The notes beneath the pieces are model-generated. The model had not been told where the DNA came from. It did no database searches and worked only from the letters and a program-made list of their open reading frames with translations. From Daejeonella oryzae DSM 19973 (GTDB lineage: Bacteria; Bacteroidota; Bacteroidia; Sphingobacteriales; Sphingobacteriaceae), in NCBI RefSeq assembly GCF_000422945.1, contig NZ_AUHA01000003.1:620001-684000 (forward strand): a stretch of DNA of 64,000 bases. Direction: 5' to 3'. The translations under genes were made by a program, and so were the position numbers. Positions 1 to 8,641 of this stretch are shown here, piece by piece. Within the stretch, counting starts at the first letter, position 1, and every line of letters starts with the position of its first letter.

Positions 1-1332
1 GTTTAAATGAATTTCAGAATATTTTAAAGACATAAATTCACGCTGTACCAACCCGATTCCATGCTCGCCTGATAAAGTTCCTCCAAGTTTTACTGTTAGT
101 TCAAAAATCTCCTGTATGCCCGATTTGAGTTTGGTGTTCCAGTCTTCATCACTCATACTGCCTTTTATAATATTTATATGAAGATTACCATCTCCGGCGT
201 GACCATAACAAACGGATTGAAATCCATAAGATTTACCTATCTGTTTTATTCCATGCATTAAAGCCGGCAGTTCTGCTCTGGGAACTACCGTATCTTCTTC
301 TTTATACACCGAATTAGATTTTACTGAAACTGCCATAGTTCTGCGGATTTTCCATAATTCTTCTTTTTGTGCGGATGAGTCCGCAAAAAGAACATCTGTA
401 CATCCATTCTCTTCCAGAACCTGATTAATAATTTCGGCTTCAGCAAAAAGCGTGTCCATATTGGTGCCGTCCACTTCTATTATCAGGAAAGCCTCAACTC
501 CATCTTTTAAATCAAATTGCAGGTGGTCAAATTCTATGACCCACTCCACTCCTCTTCTTTCCATGAATTCCAGAGCTGAGGGTGTAACGCCTGCCCTGAA
601 AATCGCTGAAACAGCCTTACATGCATCTTCATTAGTGGGGAAAGAACCCAACAATAAAATGTTATGCAATGGTCTTGAAATTAACTTCACTACAATTTTT
701 GTAATAATCCCCAGTGTTCCTTCAGAGCCAATCATTAATTGGGTAAGGTTATAACCTGAGGCATATTTAAGTGTATTTGCTCCTGTCCAGATGATTTCTC
801 CTGTTGGCAAAACCACTTCAAGGTTAAGAACATATTCACGTATAGTTCCATATTTAACAACTCTGGGGCCACCGCTTCCATGCGCAATGTTTCCGCCTAT
901 AAAACATGTTCCTTTACTCGATGGATCAACCGGATACAGCAAATTTTTATCCGCTACGGCATTCATAAACACTTCGGTTATGACACCCGGTTCTACTGTA
1001 GCCTGAAGATTTCGCTCATCAATGTCAATAATTTTATTGAATTTTTCCATGGAAATGAGCAATCCACCATGAACAGGTAAAGCTGCGCCACTTAAACCTG
1101 TGCCTCCACCCCGAGGTGTTACCGGAATAAAATGTTCATTACATAATTTCAGTAATAGAGATACTTGTTCTGAGTTTGCAGGCTTTACAACTGCTTCGGG
1201 ATAATAATGAAGATCTTCTGTTTCATCATGAGCGTATTTTTCAAGCAAATCATGTTCAATAAGCACATTTTCAATTCCGGCAATATTTCTGAACTGTTCT
1301 AAAATTTCTTCTGTAATCTTATTATAAAGCAT
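1..1332 (-). CDS. FAD-binding oxidase, GlcD/D-lactate dehydrogenase type (3' end cut by window edge)
   Basis: The reading frame is open from an ATG at 1332 to base 1 without a stop (444 codons); only the last few dozen residues should be missing for a family of roughly 460 residues. It carries the PP-loop FAD-binding motif PRGGGTGLSG near residue 70, a second FAD motif GGNIAHGSGG near 145, and the C-terminal oxidase motifs GHAGDGNLH near 377 and EHGIG near 421. These are hallmarks of the FAD-linked oxidases that oxidise glycolate, D-lactate or other 2-hydroxyacids. The substrate cannot be told from sequence. The start lies one base after the folB stop codon, so the two are probably translationally coupled. 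Confidence in the family is high and in the substrate low. Confidence 0.9.
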   Translation of the reverse strand, partial: MLYNKITEEILEQFRNIAGIENVLIEHDLLEKYAHDETEDLHYYPEAVVKPANSEQVSLLLKLCNEHFIPVTPRGGGTGLSGAALPVHGGLLISMEKFNKIIDIDERNLQATVEPGVITEVFMNAVADKNLLYPVDPSSKGTCFIGGNIAHGSGGPRVVKYGTIREYVLNLEVVLPTGEIIWTGANTLKYASGYNLTQLMIGSEGTLGIITKIVVKLISRPLHNILLLGSFPTNEDACKAVSAIFRAGVTPSALEFMERRGVEWVIEFDHLQFDLKDGVEAFLIIEVDGTNMDTLFAEAEIINQVLEENGCTDVLFADSSAQKEELWKIRRTMAVSVKSNSVYKEEDTVVPRAELPALMHGIKQIGKSYGFQSVCYGHAGDGNLHINIIKGSMSDEDWNTKLKSGIQEIFELTVKLGGTLSGEHGIGLVQREFMSLKYSEIHLN

Positions 1333-1333
1333 C

Positions 1334-1699
1334 TTATCTGTTAAATTTCAATTCTACTACTGAACTTTCTACCTCACCTGAGAGCGGCGGATGCATTTTC
1401 CTGATGCATACGCGAATATGTTTTACTGCTAAAAACTCGTGCCTGATCCTACCAAGAATACTATGAGCAACTGTTTCGAGTAATTTTCTGGGAATTTTCA
1501 TTTCTGATGTGGCGATGTCAAATAACCGTTCATAATTAACTGTTATGTTTAGCTCATCCTTTTCATGAGTAAGCACTTCCACTTCGGTTTCTATATCAAG
1601 AATGAATTCGCTGCCTAAAATTTGCTCTACAGGATAAAACCCGTGATAAGAGAAAAATCGGACGCCATGCAGTCCTACTTTTTGCTGAATAATTCCCAT
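1334..1699 (-). CDS. folB: Dihydroneopterin aldolase
   Basis: This 121-residue protein has the length and pattern of FolB, which converts 7,8-dihydroneopterin to 6-hydroxymethyl-7,8-dihydropterin in cytoplasmic folate synthesis. The N-terminal motif VRFFSYHGFYPVEQ contains the substrate-binding glutamate region and the C-terminal IRKMHPPLSG holds the conserved lysine expected for the active site. FolB acts as an octamer of small tunnel-fold subunits, so the short length is normal. It is followed by the FAD oxidase after a single base, with no evident functional link to folate, so the pairing is most likely simple operon packing. The start ATG at 1699 is the only reasonable one. Confidence 0.9.
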   Translation of the reverse strand: MGIIQQKVGLHGVRFFSYHGFYPVEQILGSEFILDIETEVEVLTHEKDELNITVNYERLFDIATSEMKIPRKLLETVAHSILGRIRHEFLAVKHIRVCIRKMHPPLSGEVESSVVELKFNR

Positions 1700-1837
1700 G
1701 ACAACAAAATTAGATTTTTACGGCATAATCTCATTACTATTGTATATCGGTTTTGATACTTCGGAAGTAATTCCTTAAAATTATCAATCTCCCTTAATCA
1801 GATAACTGATTTTGCTAATTTTGAAAAAACAAACTTT

Positions 1838-3052
1838 ATGTTAACTACTGCAGAAAAAGAAATCCAAAAGTCTTCAAAGAAAGATCTTTACGAAGCCCCG
1901 GATTACTATTTAATGGATGAACTCTTAACTGAAGAACACAAACTAGTGCGTAACAGCGTTCGGGATTGGGTTAAAAAAGAAGTTAGTCCGATTATAGAAG
2001 ATTATGCTCAGCGGGCTGAATTTCCTAAACATTTGCTTAAAGGCCTTGCTGATATTGGTGCATTTGGGCCCACTGTCCCTATTGAATATGGTGGAGCCGG
2101 TTTAGATTATATCTCTTACGGATTAATCATGCAGGAAATTGAACGGGGTGATTCCGGAATACGCTCAACTGCCTCTGTCCAGGGATCTTTGGTAATGTAT
2201 CCTATTTATGCTTACGGGTCAGAAGATCAGAAGAAAAAATATTTACCGAAGTTGGCATCAGGAGAAATGATGGGCTGCTTTGGATTAACAGAACCTGATC
2301 ATGGCTCAGATCCTTCCGCAATGTCAAGTACAATTAAAGATCAGGGAGATCATTTTTTACTTAACGGCGCTAAAATGTGGATTTCCAATGCCCCTTTTGC
2401 AGATATTGCTGTGGTATGGGCCAAGGATGATCAGGGAGATATCAGAGGAATGATTGTTGAACGCGGAATGGAAGGTTTCAGCACACCCGAAACCCATAAT
2501 AAATGGAGTTTACGTGCATCGGCTACCGGTGAATTGGTTTTTGACAATGTTAAAATCCCGAAAGAAAATATCTTCCCTAATATTAAAGGTTTAAAAGGTC
2601 CGCTGGGATGTTTGAATCAAGCTCGTTTTGGGATTGCCTGGGGAGCGCTTGGTGCCGCCATGGATTGCTATGATACCGCATTACGTTATTCAAAAGAACG
2701 CATGCAATTTGACAAACCTATCGGTCAATTTCAATTGCAGCAAAAGAAATTAGCTGAAATGATTACTGAAATAACCAAGGGTCAGTTGCTGGTTTGGAGA
2801 CTTGGAGTTTTAAAAAATGAAAACCGGGCTACTGCGGCGCAGATATCTATGGCAAAACGAAATAGTGTAGAATTGGCTTTAAACATTGCCAGAGAAGCTC
2901 GTCAGATGCTTGGAGGAATGGGAATTACCGGAGAATTCCCCATCATGCGCCATATGATGAATTTAGAATCTGTAGTAACTTACGAAGGAACTCACGACAT
3001 CCATTTATTGATTACAGGAATGGATGTTACCGGATTGAATGCCTTCAAATAA
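1838..3052 (+). CDS. Acyl-CoA dehydrogenase, glutaryl-CoA dehydrogenase type
   Basis: This 404-residue flavoprotein follows the glutaryl-CoA dehydrogenase pattern closely along its whole length: GCFGLTEPDHGSDP near residue 146, LRASATGELVFDN in the middle, the stretch RFGIAWGALGAA, and the C-terminal catalytic glutamate in TYEGTHDIH near residue 382. Glutaryl-CoA dehydrogenases oxidise and decarboxylate glutaryl-CoA to crotonyl-CoA in lysine and tryptophan degradation, passing electrons to ETF. In Bacteroidota the same subfamily is often the only annotated acyl-CoA dehydrogenase of this type, so the exact acyl substrate is inferred. The gene stands alone and ends in a strong bidirectional terminator at 3062. 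Confidence 0.88.
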   Translation: MLTTAEKEIQKSSKKDLYEAPDYYLMDELLTEEHKLVRNSVRDWVKKEVSPIIEDYAQRAEFPKHLLKGLADIGAFGPTVPIEYGGAGLDYISYGLIMQEIERGDSGIRSTASVQGSLVMYPIYAYGSEDQKKKYLPKLASGEMMGCFGLTEPDHGSDPSAMSSTIKDQGDHFLLNGAKMWISNAPFADIAVVWAKDDQGDIRGMIVERGMEGFSTPETHNKWSLRASATGELVFDNVKIPKENIFPNIKGLKGPLGCLNQARFGIAWGALGAAMDCYDTALRYSKERMQFDKPIGQFQLQQKKLAEMITEITKGQLLVWRLGVLKNENRATAAQISMAKRNSVELALNIAREARQMLGGMGITGEFPIMRHMMNLESVVTYEGTHDIHLLITGMDVTGLNAFK

Positions 3053-3061
3053 GATTTAATC

Positions 3062-3097
3062 AAATTAAAAGGAGAATTTAAATTCTCCTTTTAATTT
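3062..3097. terminator. Bidirectional Rho-independent terminator
   Basis: A perfect 18-bp inverted repeat with no spacer lies between the convergent dehydrogenase and MutS-like genes. Its core is AGGAG/CTCCT and its ends are A/T-rich, giving a T-rich tail on both strands. Confidence 0.85.
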
Positions 3098-3103
3098 TCT
3101 GAA

Positions 3104-4900
3104 TCAATCATTTATTGAGATACCCAGCTTCTTTAATAAAATAGAGGCATTAAAAGTTTTGCATTCCCCTTCTCTTATTTTATAATCAAAATGCATCTCT
3201 TCATTTATTATTTCTATATCGAAATGAAAATTTCGAATATAATCAGGGTATTCTTTTTCAAGATGGGCAATCTGCAAATCGTGGGTGGCAACAATTCCGA
3301 CAGCTTTTTTCGAGATTAATTGTTCAATAATTGCTTTTGAACCCCTGTATTTGTCAACTGAATTTGTTCCCCGAAGCATTTCATCGATCAAGAAATAAAT
3401 TTTTTGATCTTCTTTAAGTTTATTGAGCAATAATTGTAATCTGTTTAATTCTGCTTTAAATGTAGAGGTATTTTCATTTAGTGAATCCCGAATACGCATA
3501 TAGCTGAAAATGAGAATGGGTGTAATTTCCATCTGCCTGGCACAAACCGGAGCACCGCACAATGCCAAAACTGCATTAATTCCAATAGTGCGTAAAAAGG
3601 TACTCTTACCTGCCATGTTTGAACCTGTAATGATATCTATCTTAAATTCATCTCTTAAATGAAAATCATTTAACACCCGAATATCAGACTCAATTAAAGG
3701 ATGTCCAATTCCAATTGCTGACAAGGTATAATTATCAGCGTTGCTAATGGAAGGAAAAGTCCATTCCGGATGATTTGCTTTGAGGCTTGCCAGACTTGTC
3801 AAACTTTCGAATGTGGCTAAAACGTTGAATGCCTTTTCCAGATTGGAAGAATTTAATTCTTTCCATTTTTCAATTTCCAAATATTGCCTAAGCACCCAAA
3901 CAGAAGATACATTTAACACAAAACCAATCAAAATTCCGGAGCGGAGCTCAAGGCGGCTAATTAAAACCGAAAGAGCTTTTATGCCTTTAAAGAAATCGGT
4001 TTTGTTATTTGTTAATTCTCCCGTTAATTCCCTGGTTAATCCGGATTGCCAGGACTCATTTTCTATCATCTTAAATGAATAAGAAAACTTAGAGAGTAAC
4101 TTACCTGCCTTCGTCAATAATAGCTCTGTGCGTTCTATCTTAGATTCATGAGACTGAATTATAAACAGGTTTGCAATGGCCAGAATGATTAATAAAATAA
4201 AAACCTTGGGCACAAAAAAGGAAAGTGCTGCAGTTCCTAAAAAAAGAAAAGGAATCCAGCCAATATAAAGTTTTAGCAGATTGGGTATTTTAACAGGATC
4301 ATTTTTAAGATATAATAAAATTTTCTTAATTGGATCTTCTGTTATATTATTGGAGAATAACAAAATGGTTTGAAAATTCTGCCTCCATTCTGATTTTGAT
4401 GCCAATTCTTCAACAGCTTTTTGACGTCCACAAATTTGATCTCGTCCAGCCGGCGCACTTACCCAGGAAGACAGCATCAAATTACCCTGTTTTGTAGAGC
4501 AGCGGTTAGCAAGCTGAAATAATGAGTTTTCCCCAAAAATATCAAGATCTGATGTATAAATATGTTCACTATCTATAAATGGCGTACCATCCGAATAAAT
4601 ATTCTGACCTGACTCAATACTGTCAATTTCATTCTGGTTTATTTTTTTTAGATCAGCGTGAAACTGCCGATCATTTTCGTGTTTACTTTGCCGGCTTACC
4701 AGCCATGCAAATAAAATTATCAGGGCTAAAAATATTAGTTCGGTAAGCCAGATTTTTTCAAACTGAAGACTTTGATAAATTATAATAAAACCTGCGACCA
4801 GAACAACCAATCTTAATACAGAATATAGATTCGCTTTTTTAGAATTCCGGGCGATTTCCTTTTCGGCAAATTGAATACGTGATTTATAATAGGAGATCAT
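3104..4900 (-). CDS. Membrane-anchored MutS-like ATPase
   Basis: The C-terminal half is a MutS domain V ATPase: Walker A ITGSNMAGKST near residue 423, Walker B FLIDEMLRGTNS near 501 and the switch GIVATHDLQIAHLE. The N-terminal half differs from true MutS. There are two hydrophobic segments within the first 70 residues and another hydrophobic pair near residues 215-250, a basic region, and no FxE mismatch-recognition domain. At 598 residues it is much shorter than MutS (about 860). Such proteins are common in Bacteroidota next to unrelated genes and their role is not established; mismatch repair is doubtful because the recognition domain is absent. The gene stands alone. Alternatives are a MutS2-like recombination function or membrane-linked DNA handling. 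Confidence 0.85.
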   Translation of the reverse strand: MISYYKSRIQFAEKEIARNSKKANLYSVLRLVVLVAGFIIIYQSLQFEKIWLTELIFLALIILFAWLVSRQSKHENDRQFHADLKKINQNEIDSIESGQNIYSDGTPFIDSEHIYTSDLDIFGENSLFQLANRCSTKQGNLMLSSWVSAPAGRDQICGRQKAVEELASKSEWRQNFQTILLFSNNITEDPIKKILLYLKNDPVKIPNLLKLYIGWIPFLFLGTAALSFFVPKVFILLIILAIANLFIIQSHESKIERTELLLTKAGKLLSKFSYSFKMIENESWQSGLTRELTGELTNNKTDFFKGIKALSVLISRLELRSGILIGFVLNVSSVWVLRQYLEIEKWKELNSSNLEKAFNVLATFESLTSLASLKANHPEWTFPSISNADNYTLSAIGIGHPLIESDIRVLNDFHLRDEFKIDIITGSNMAGKSTFLRTIGINAVLALCGAPVCARQMEITPILIFSYMRIRDSLNENTSTFKAELNRLQLLLNKLKEDQKIYFLIDEMLRGTNSVDKYRGSKAIIEQLISKKAVGIVATHDLQIAHLEKEYPDYIRNFHFDIEIINEEMHFDYKIREGECKTFNASILLKKLGISIND

Positions 4901-5116
4901 TGGGAATATTTAAATATTTTCGAAGCCGTAAATTACAGAATCAGATATATAATCAAACCAAAATTCTTATTCAGTTTATTTGAAAGATAAGATGAGTATT
5001 ATTGAAAGGATTAATGATAATTGGAAAACCAGGAATTAAAATACTACGTTTATTAATAGGAAGTTTCTCATCATTCTTAAATGATAATTTCTATAAACAC
5101 ATTAATTAATCTAAAA

Positions 5117-5614
5117 ATGAAAAATATAGTATGTATTTCTGCTGCACTCCTGTTTATGATAGGAACTAGCTGCGGACAATCAGCAAAGACAGCTAAAAAA
5201 GAAAATAGCAATTCCAAAAAATTTCCAATTGAGAAGTCAGAAAACGAATGGAAAAAAATATTGAGCCCTATTGCATTTGAAGTAATGGTTAAGAAAGGGA
5301 CTGAAACTCCCTTTAAAAATCCCTATAATTCCAATTATCAAAAGGGAATTTATGTTAGTGCTGCAACTGGTGAACCTTTATTCAGCTCAGAAGATAAATT
5401 TGATTCGGGTACCGGATGGCCAAGTTTCACAAAACCCATTAATCCCAAAGCAGTTACAGTGGTTCAGGATAACAGCCTTGGAATGGTTCGTGGCGAAATA
5501 ATTGAAACAAGTACCGGCTTACATTTAGGCCACGTATTTGACGACGGTCCGGCAGATAAAGGTGGAAAAAGATATTGCATGAATTCTGCTGCATTTAAGT
5601 TTATTAAAAAATAA
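5117..5614 (+). CDS. msrB: Lipoprotein peptide-methionine (R)-S-oxide reductase, zinc-less
   Basis: MsrB reduces methionine-R-sulfoxide in proteins. I chose the ATG at 5117 because it begins a clean SPII signal ending in the lipobox IGTSC (lipidated Cys 19); an in-frame ATG at 5081 would add 12 residues ahead of the signal. The catalytic motif RYCMNSAAF is present at the C-terminus and the substrate motif SGTGWPSF in the middle. Both zinc CxxC pairs of canonical MsrB are replaced (SAAT and TSTG), and the usual resolving cysteine in SGCGWPSF is a threonine. The mature protein therefore has only the catalytic cysteine besides the lipid-bearing one, and would need an external reductant. It probably faces the periplasm. 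Confidence 0.88.
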   Translation: MKNIVCISAALLFMIGTSCGQSAKTAKKENSNSKKFPIEKSENEWKKILSPIAFEVMVKKGTETPFKNPYNSNYQKGIYVSAATGEPLFSSEDKFDSGTGWPSFTKPINPKAVTVVQDNSLGMVRGEIIETSTGLHLGHVFDDGPADKGGKRYCMNSAAFKFIKK

Positions 5615-5615
5615 A

Positions 5616-5957
5616 TCAGCTCATACTCCTAACAGGAACAGATACCTGCATTCCGCCAAGTAATATCTTTTCGAAATCCAGACCTATGGTCAGATCTAAC
5701 CAATCAGGGTTTACAGATCTGACCATTCTGTCTTTCTGAATCCTGGTAAATTTGCTTATTATATCAAAGCGTAACAAAGCCATATTTTCTGAATTCAACT
5801 CCTCAAAGTAAACAAGTCGGGTTAACTGTTGTCCCGAATCGAAAAACAGGTTAGGCATTTGACGGTAAAAAGTCATCGTTTTCATCAGATCAGTGCTCAT
5901 TCCAACATGTACACAACTACGATTACGATCAGTAACTAAATAAACATATTTCTTCAT
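5616..5957 (-). CDS. Degenerate GIY-YIG-family protein
   Basis: This 113-residue protein has the layout of the short GIY-YIG proteins often annotated as endonucleases (UPF0213-like): an N-terminal strand KKYVYLVTD, then VHVGMSTDL in the place of the YIG strand, a central LVYFEE, and the C-terminal NPDWLDL that typifies the group. The GIY and YIG tripeptides themselves are replaced by YVYLV and VHVG, and the basic catalytic arginine is not in its usual context, so nuclease activity is doubtful. It ends one base after msrB on the opposite strand. The family call rests on overall pattern only. Confidence 0.65.
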   Translation of the reverse strand: MKKYVYLVTDRNRSCVHVGMSTDLMKTMTFYRQMPNLFFDSGQQLTRLVYFEELNSENMALLRFDIISKFTRIQKDRMVRSVNPDWLDLTIGLDFEKILLGGMQVSVPVRSMS

Positions 5958-6040
5958 TTCAAATAAATTAAGCTCCTTTAGGAGAATGTTAAAAATTGTA
6001 TTGAACTCTAAAATTTTATTGCTAATTTTATGAGCATAAA

Positions 6041-6061
6041 AATACTAATAATTTTAGTATT
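6041..6061. promoter_or_regulatory. Palindromic operator candidate before the XRE/S24 regulator
   Basis: Perfect 8-bp arms AATACTAA and TTAGTATT are separated by 5 bases, ending 17 bases before the ATG of the LexA-like regulator at 6079. Position and symmetry suit an autoregulatory operator bound by a dimeric helix-turn-helix repressor. Function is inferred. Confidence 0.5.
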
Positions 6062-6078
6062 CACAAATTTATTTTCAA

Positions 6079-6855
6079 ATGGCAAATATTTCCTCAAACC
6101 TGAAATACCTTCGTAAGAAAAAAGGGTTAACTCAACAACAGTTCGCTGATACACTTGAAATTAAACGTTCCCTCGTGGGGGCTTATGAAGAAGAGCGTGC
6201 AGAACCTAAGTATGAATTGCTAAAAAAATTCGCAGAATTTTATGAGCTTTCTATGGATGAACTGATCAATGAAAAAATTGATGATAAGTGGAAACCAAAA
6301 CCTAAAGGAGATCCGGGTAATATTCGGGTATTAAGTATTTCTGTTGATTCTGATGACCGGGAAAATATTGAATTGGTTCCAGTAAAGGCAAGCGCAGGTT
6401 ATTTAAATGGATATTCAGATCCTGAATTTATTGGTGAGTTACCTAAATTTCACTTACCGATGTTCAGACAGGGAACATACCGGGCTTTTGAAATTAAGGG
6501 CGATTCTATGCTGCCGCTCCAATCCGGAACAATTGTAGTTGGTGAATATTTAAGCAACTGGAATGATTTGAAACCTGGAGATACATATATAGTATTAAGT
6601 AAAGGAGATGGAGTGGTTTATAAACGTATCGCCAATAAATTTAAAGAGAACAAGACTCTAAAATTGATTTCTGATAATCCGGTATATGAGCCATATTCAA
6701 TTCCGGCCGAAGATGTTTTAGAAATCTGGAAGGCGAAAGCATTTATAAGTACTGATTTCCCGGAACCTGCTCCATCCCCAACATTGGAAACACTCACATC
6801 AATGGTCTCACAAATGCAGAAATCTATCTCCAGTCTTCATGGAAATAAGTCTTAA
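6079..6855 (+). CDS. XRE-family repressor with LexA-like S24 peptidase domain
   Basis: Residues about 8-62 form an XRE helix-turn-helix (LTQQQFADTLEIKRS, then YELLKKFAEFYELSMDEL). Residues about 110-235 form an S24 domain: the catalytic serine in IKGDSMLPL near residue 142 and the catalytic lysine in GVVYKRI near residue 182. This is the architecture of CI/LexA-like repressors that self-cleave when RecA filament forms, but the exact Ala-Gly or Cys-Gly cleavage site was not assigned; the ASAGYLNGY stretch near residue 110 contains an Ala-Gly. No phage genes lie nearby, so this looks like a host stress regulator and not a prophage repressor. The 21-bp palindrome at 6041 may be its own operator. 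Confidence 0.88.
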   Translation: MANISSNLKYLRKKKGLTQQQFADTLEIKRSLVGAYEEERAEPKYELLKKFAEFYELSMDELINEKIDDKWKPKPKGDPGNIRVLSISVDSDDRENIELVPVKASAGYLNGYSDPEFIGELPKFHLPMFRQGTYRAFEIKGDSMLPLQSGTIVVGEYLSNWNDLKPGDTYIVLSKGDGVVYKRIANKFKENKTLKLISDNPVYEPYSIPAEDVLEIWKAKAFISTDFPEPAPSPTLETLTSMVSQMQKSISSLHGNKS

Positions 6856-6967
6856 CATTATTTAACATTAACCAATTAAACCCTTAATGATTAATTTGCT
6901 CTATCTGTGTATAATAACTATTGAATTAAGAATTACATTTTAATTATACACCCTTAATAAATTAAAG

Positions 6968-7375
6968 ATGAAAAAATTAATCATTGCAGCAGTTTTATGT
7001 GTGAGTTTTGCAGGTTCGGTATTTGCACAAAAAATGGAGCGTAATACAGATTTGAAATCACCTGAAGAGAGAGCAAAGCATCAAACTGAGATGTTAGAAA
7101 AAAAACTGTCTTTAACACCTGATCAGAAATCAAAAGTTTATGCTTTGAATCTGGAAAGAGCAAAGAAAATGGAAAATATGCTCAAATCAGATGAGAAAGA
7201 AAGAGCAAAAAAGATGGAGCAGCGCAAAGAGTTAATGCAGGAAAGTGATGCAAAGCTTCAGAAAATATTAAATGAAGAGCAGCGCCAAGCATTTAATGAA
7301 ATGAAATCAAATTCTAAAAATGGGATGAGAGATCATAAGAATATGAATCATTCTAAGAGGAAGCAAAAAAATTAA
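6968..7375 (+). CDS. Secreted Spy/CpxP-like LTxxQ-type helical protein
   Basis: A 20-residue signal peptide ending in SVFAQ is followed by a highly charged, almost wholly helical protein of about 115 residues. Two LTxxQ-like motifs are visible, LSLTPDQ and ILNEEQR, which define the Spy/CpxP-type periplasmic chaperones and related DUF4890 proteins. The C-terminal tail is rich in Lys, Asn, His and Met and may bind metal or simply be disordered. Function as a periplasmic chaperone or stress protein is inference from the motif. The gene is alone and has its own strong terminator at 7400. Confidence 0.75.
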   Translation: MKKLIIAAVLCVSFAGSVFAQKMERNTDLKSPEERAKHQTEMLEKKLSLTPDQKSKVYALNLERAKKMENMLKSDEKERAKKMEQRKELMQESDAKLQKILNEEQRQAFNEMKSNSKNGMRDHKNMNHSKRKQKN

Positions 7376-7399
7376 GGTTAGGTTTTGGTTTAGGTTTGG

Positions 7400-7426
7400 A
7401 AAAGCGGTTCTATTTGAACCGCTTTT
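7400..7426 (+). terminator. Rho-independent terminator after the Spy-like gene
   Basis: Perfect 11-bp arms (AAAAGCGGTTC and its complement) with a 5-base loop, followed by a T-rich stretch. Confidence 0.85.
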
Positions 7427-7618
7427 CTTATTTAAGGCAAGCCAGTTAAATAATCTCAACTAATTGAATCTTTATTTATTTTTTCATAAAATTCTTAACA
7501 AAACACCTCGATATTCAGAATTAGCTATAAAGCATACGTTATCTATAATTCTAATTTTTTATTGTTATTTGTTTAGTTTTAAATTTAACCGCAATTATAA
7601 ATATTCATTAGAATAAAT

Positions 7619-8524
7619 ATGGAAATAAAACAAATATCTGTTATTGGTTCTGGGACAATGGGAAATGGAATTGCCCATACTTTTGCTCAAAAAGGATTTT
7701 TAGTAAACCTGGTAGATATATCAGAAGATGCCCTTCAGCGGGCTTTAGTTACAGTAAGCAAAAATCTGGACAGGCAGGTTGCCAAAGGAATAATCACTGA
7801 TGATGATAAAGTTTCAACGCTAAAGAATATTAAAACATCTACGAATTTTCAGTCTGGTGTTGAGAATGCCGACGTGGTTGTTGAAGCAGCCACAGAAAAT
7901 CTAGATCTCAAATTAAAAATATTCCAGGACCTTAGTCATTTTTGTAAAGAAGATGCAATCCTGGCTTCCAATACATCTTCAATATCCATAACTAAAATAG
8001 CTTCAGTAACTGCACATCCCGAAAAGGTGATTGGAATGCATTTTATGAACCCGGTTCCGGTAATGAAACTGGTGGAAGTGATTCGTGGTTACGCAACTTC
8101 AGACGAAGTGACTAATACCGTTATGGAATTAGCACTAAAATTGGGCAAAACCCCGGTCGAAGTAAACGATTATCCCGGCTTTGTGGCTAATAGAATTTTA
8201 ATGCCAATGATCAATGAAGCTGTTTATACACTTTATGAAGGGGTTGCAGGAGTTGAAGAAATCGATACGGTAATGAAATTAGGAATGGCTCATCCGATGG
8301 GTCCGCTGCAGTTAGCCGATTTTATTGGTTTGGATGTATGTTTAGCTATTTTAAATGTTCTTTATCAGGGTTTTGGAAATCAAAAATATGCTCCATGTCC
8401 ATTATTGGTAAATATGGTTACAGCCGGTCACAAAGGGATAAAATCCGGCAACGGATTTTATGACTATTCCGGTGGTTTAAAAGATCTAAAAGTTTCTCAA
8501 AAATTTAATATAAATCGTAGTTAA
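7619..8524 (+). CDS. 3-hydroxybutyryl-CoA dehydrogenase
   Basis: At 301 residues this is a single-function 3-hydroxyacyl-CoA dehydrogenase. The NAD-binding motif GSGTMGNGIAHTFA sits at residues 9-22, the family strand ASNTSSISIT near 120, and the catalytic histidine in GMHFMNPVPVMKLVE near 140. The C-terminal helical domain contains the expected ending GHKGIKSGNGFYDY. It oxidises (S)-3-hydroxybutyryl-CoA (or reduces acetoacetyl-CoA) with NAD(P) in butyrate/fatty acid metabolism. It is monocistronic here, so the direction of the pathway is not shown by context; an enoyl-CoA hydratase lies 13 kb away. Candidate symbols hbd or paaH cannot be chosen between. Confidence 0.92.
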   Translation: MEIKQISVIGSGTMGNGIAHTFAQKGFLVNLVDISEDALQRALVTVSKNLDRQVAKGIITDDDKVSTLKNIKTSTNFQSGVENADVVVEAATENLDLKLKIFQDLSHFCKEDAILASNTSSISITKIASVTAHPEKVIGMHFMNPVPVMKLVEVIRGYATSDEVTNTVMELALKLGKTPVEVNDYPGFVANRILMPMINEAVYTLYEGVAGVEEIDTVMKLGMAHPMGPLQLADFIGLDVCLAILNVLYQGFGNQKYAPCPLLVNMVTAGHKGIKSGNGFYDYSGGLKDLKVSQKFNINRS

Positions 8525-8552
8525 ACTAAACCAAGTATCAGTAAATAAAATA

Positions 8553-8595
8553 AGCCGCAGATAAATACCATTTTAATGATGGTATGTCTGCGGCT
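8553..8595. terminator. Bidirectional terminator between hbd-like gene and argS
   Basis: A long hairpin with outer arms AGCCGCAGA/TCTGCGGCT and inner arms ATACCAT/ATGGTAT, followed by a T-rich stretch. It lies between convergent genes. Confidence 0.85.
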
Positions 8596-8641
8596 GAATT
8601 TTTATAGATTGACTACATAAACTGAATTACTGTTTGAATAG

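Noticed and set aside
452-1080. Several plus-strand ORFs of 66-100 codons in the first kilobase
   Set aside because: They lie antisense to a long open minus-strand frame with clear FAD-oxidase motifs and have no recognisable motifs themselves.
1816-1823. TAATTTTG as -7 element before the acyl-CoA dehydrogenase
   Set aside because: No TTG-type -33 partner at the right distance.
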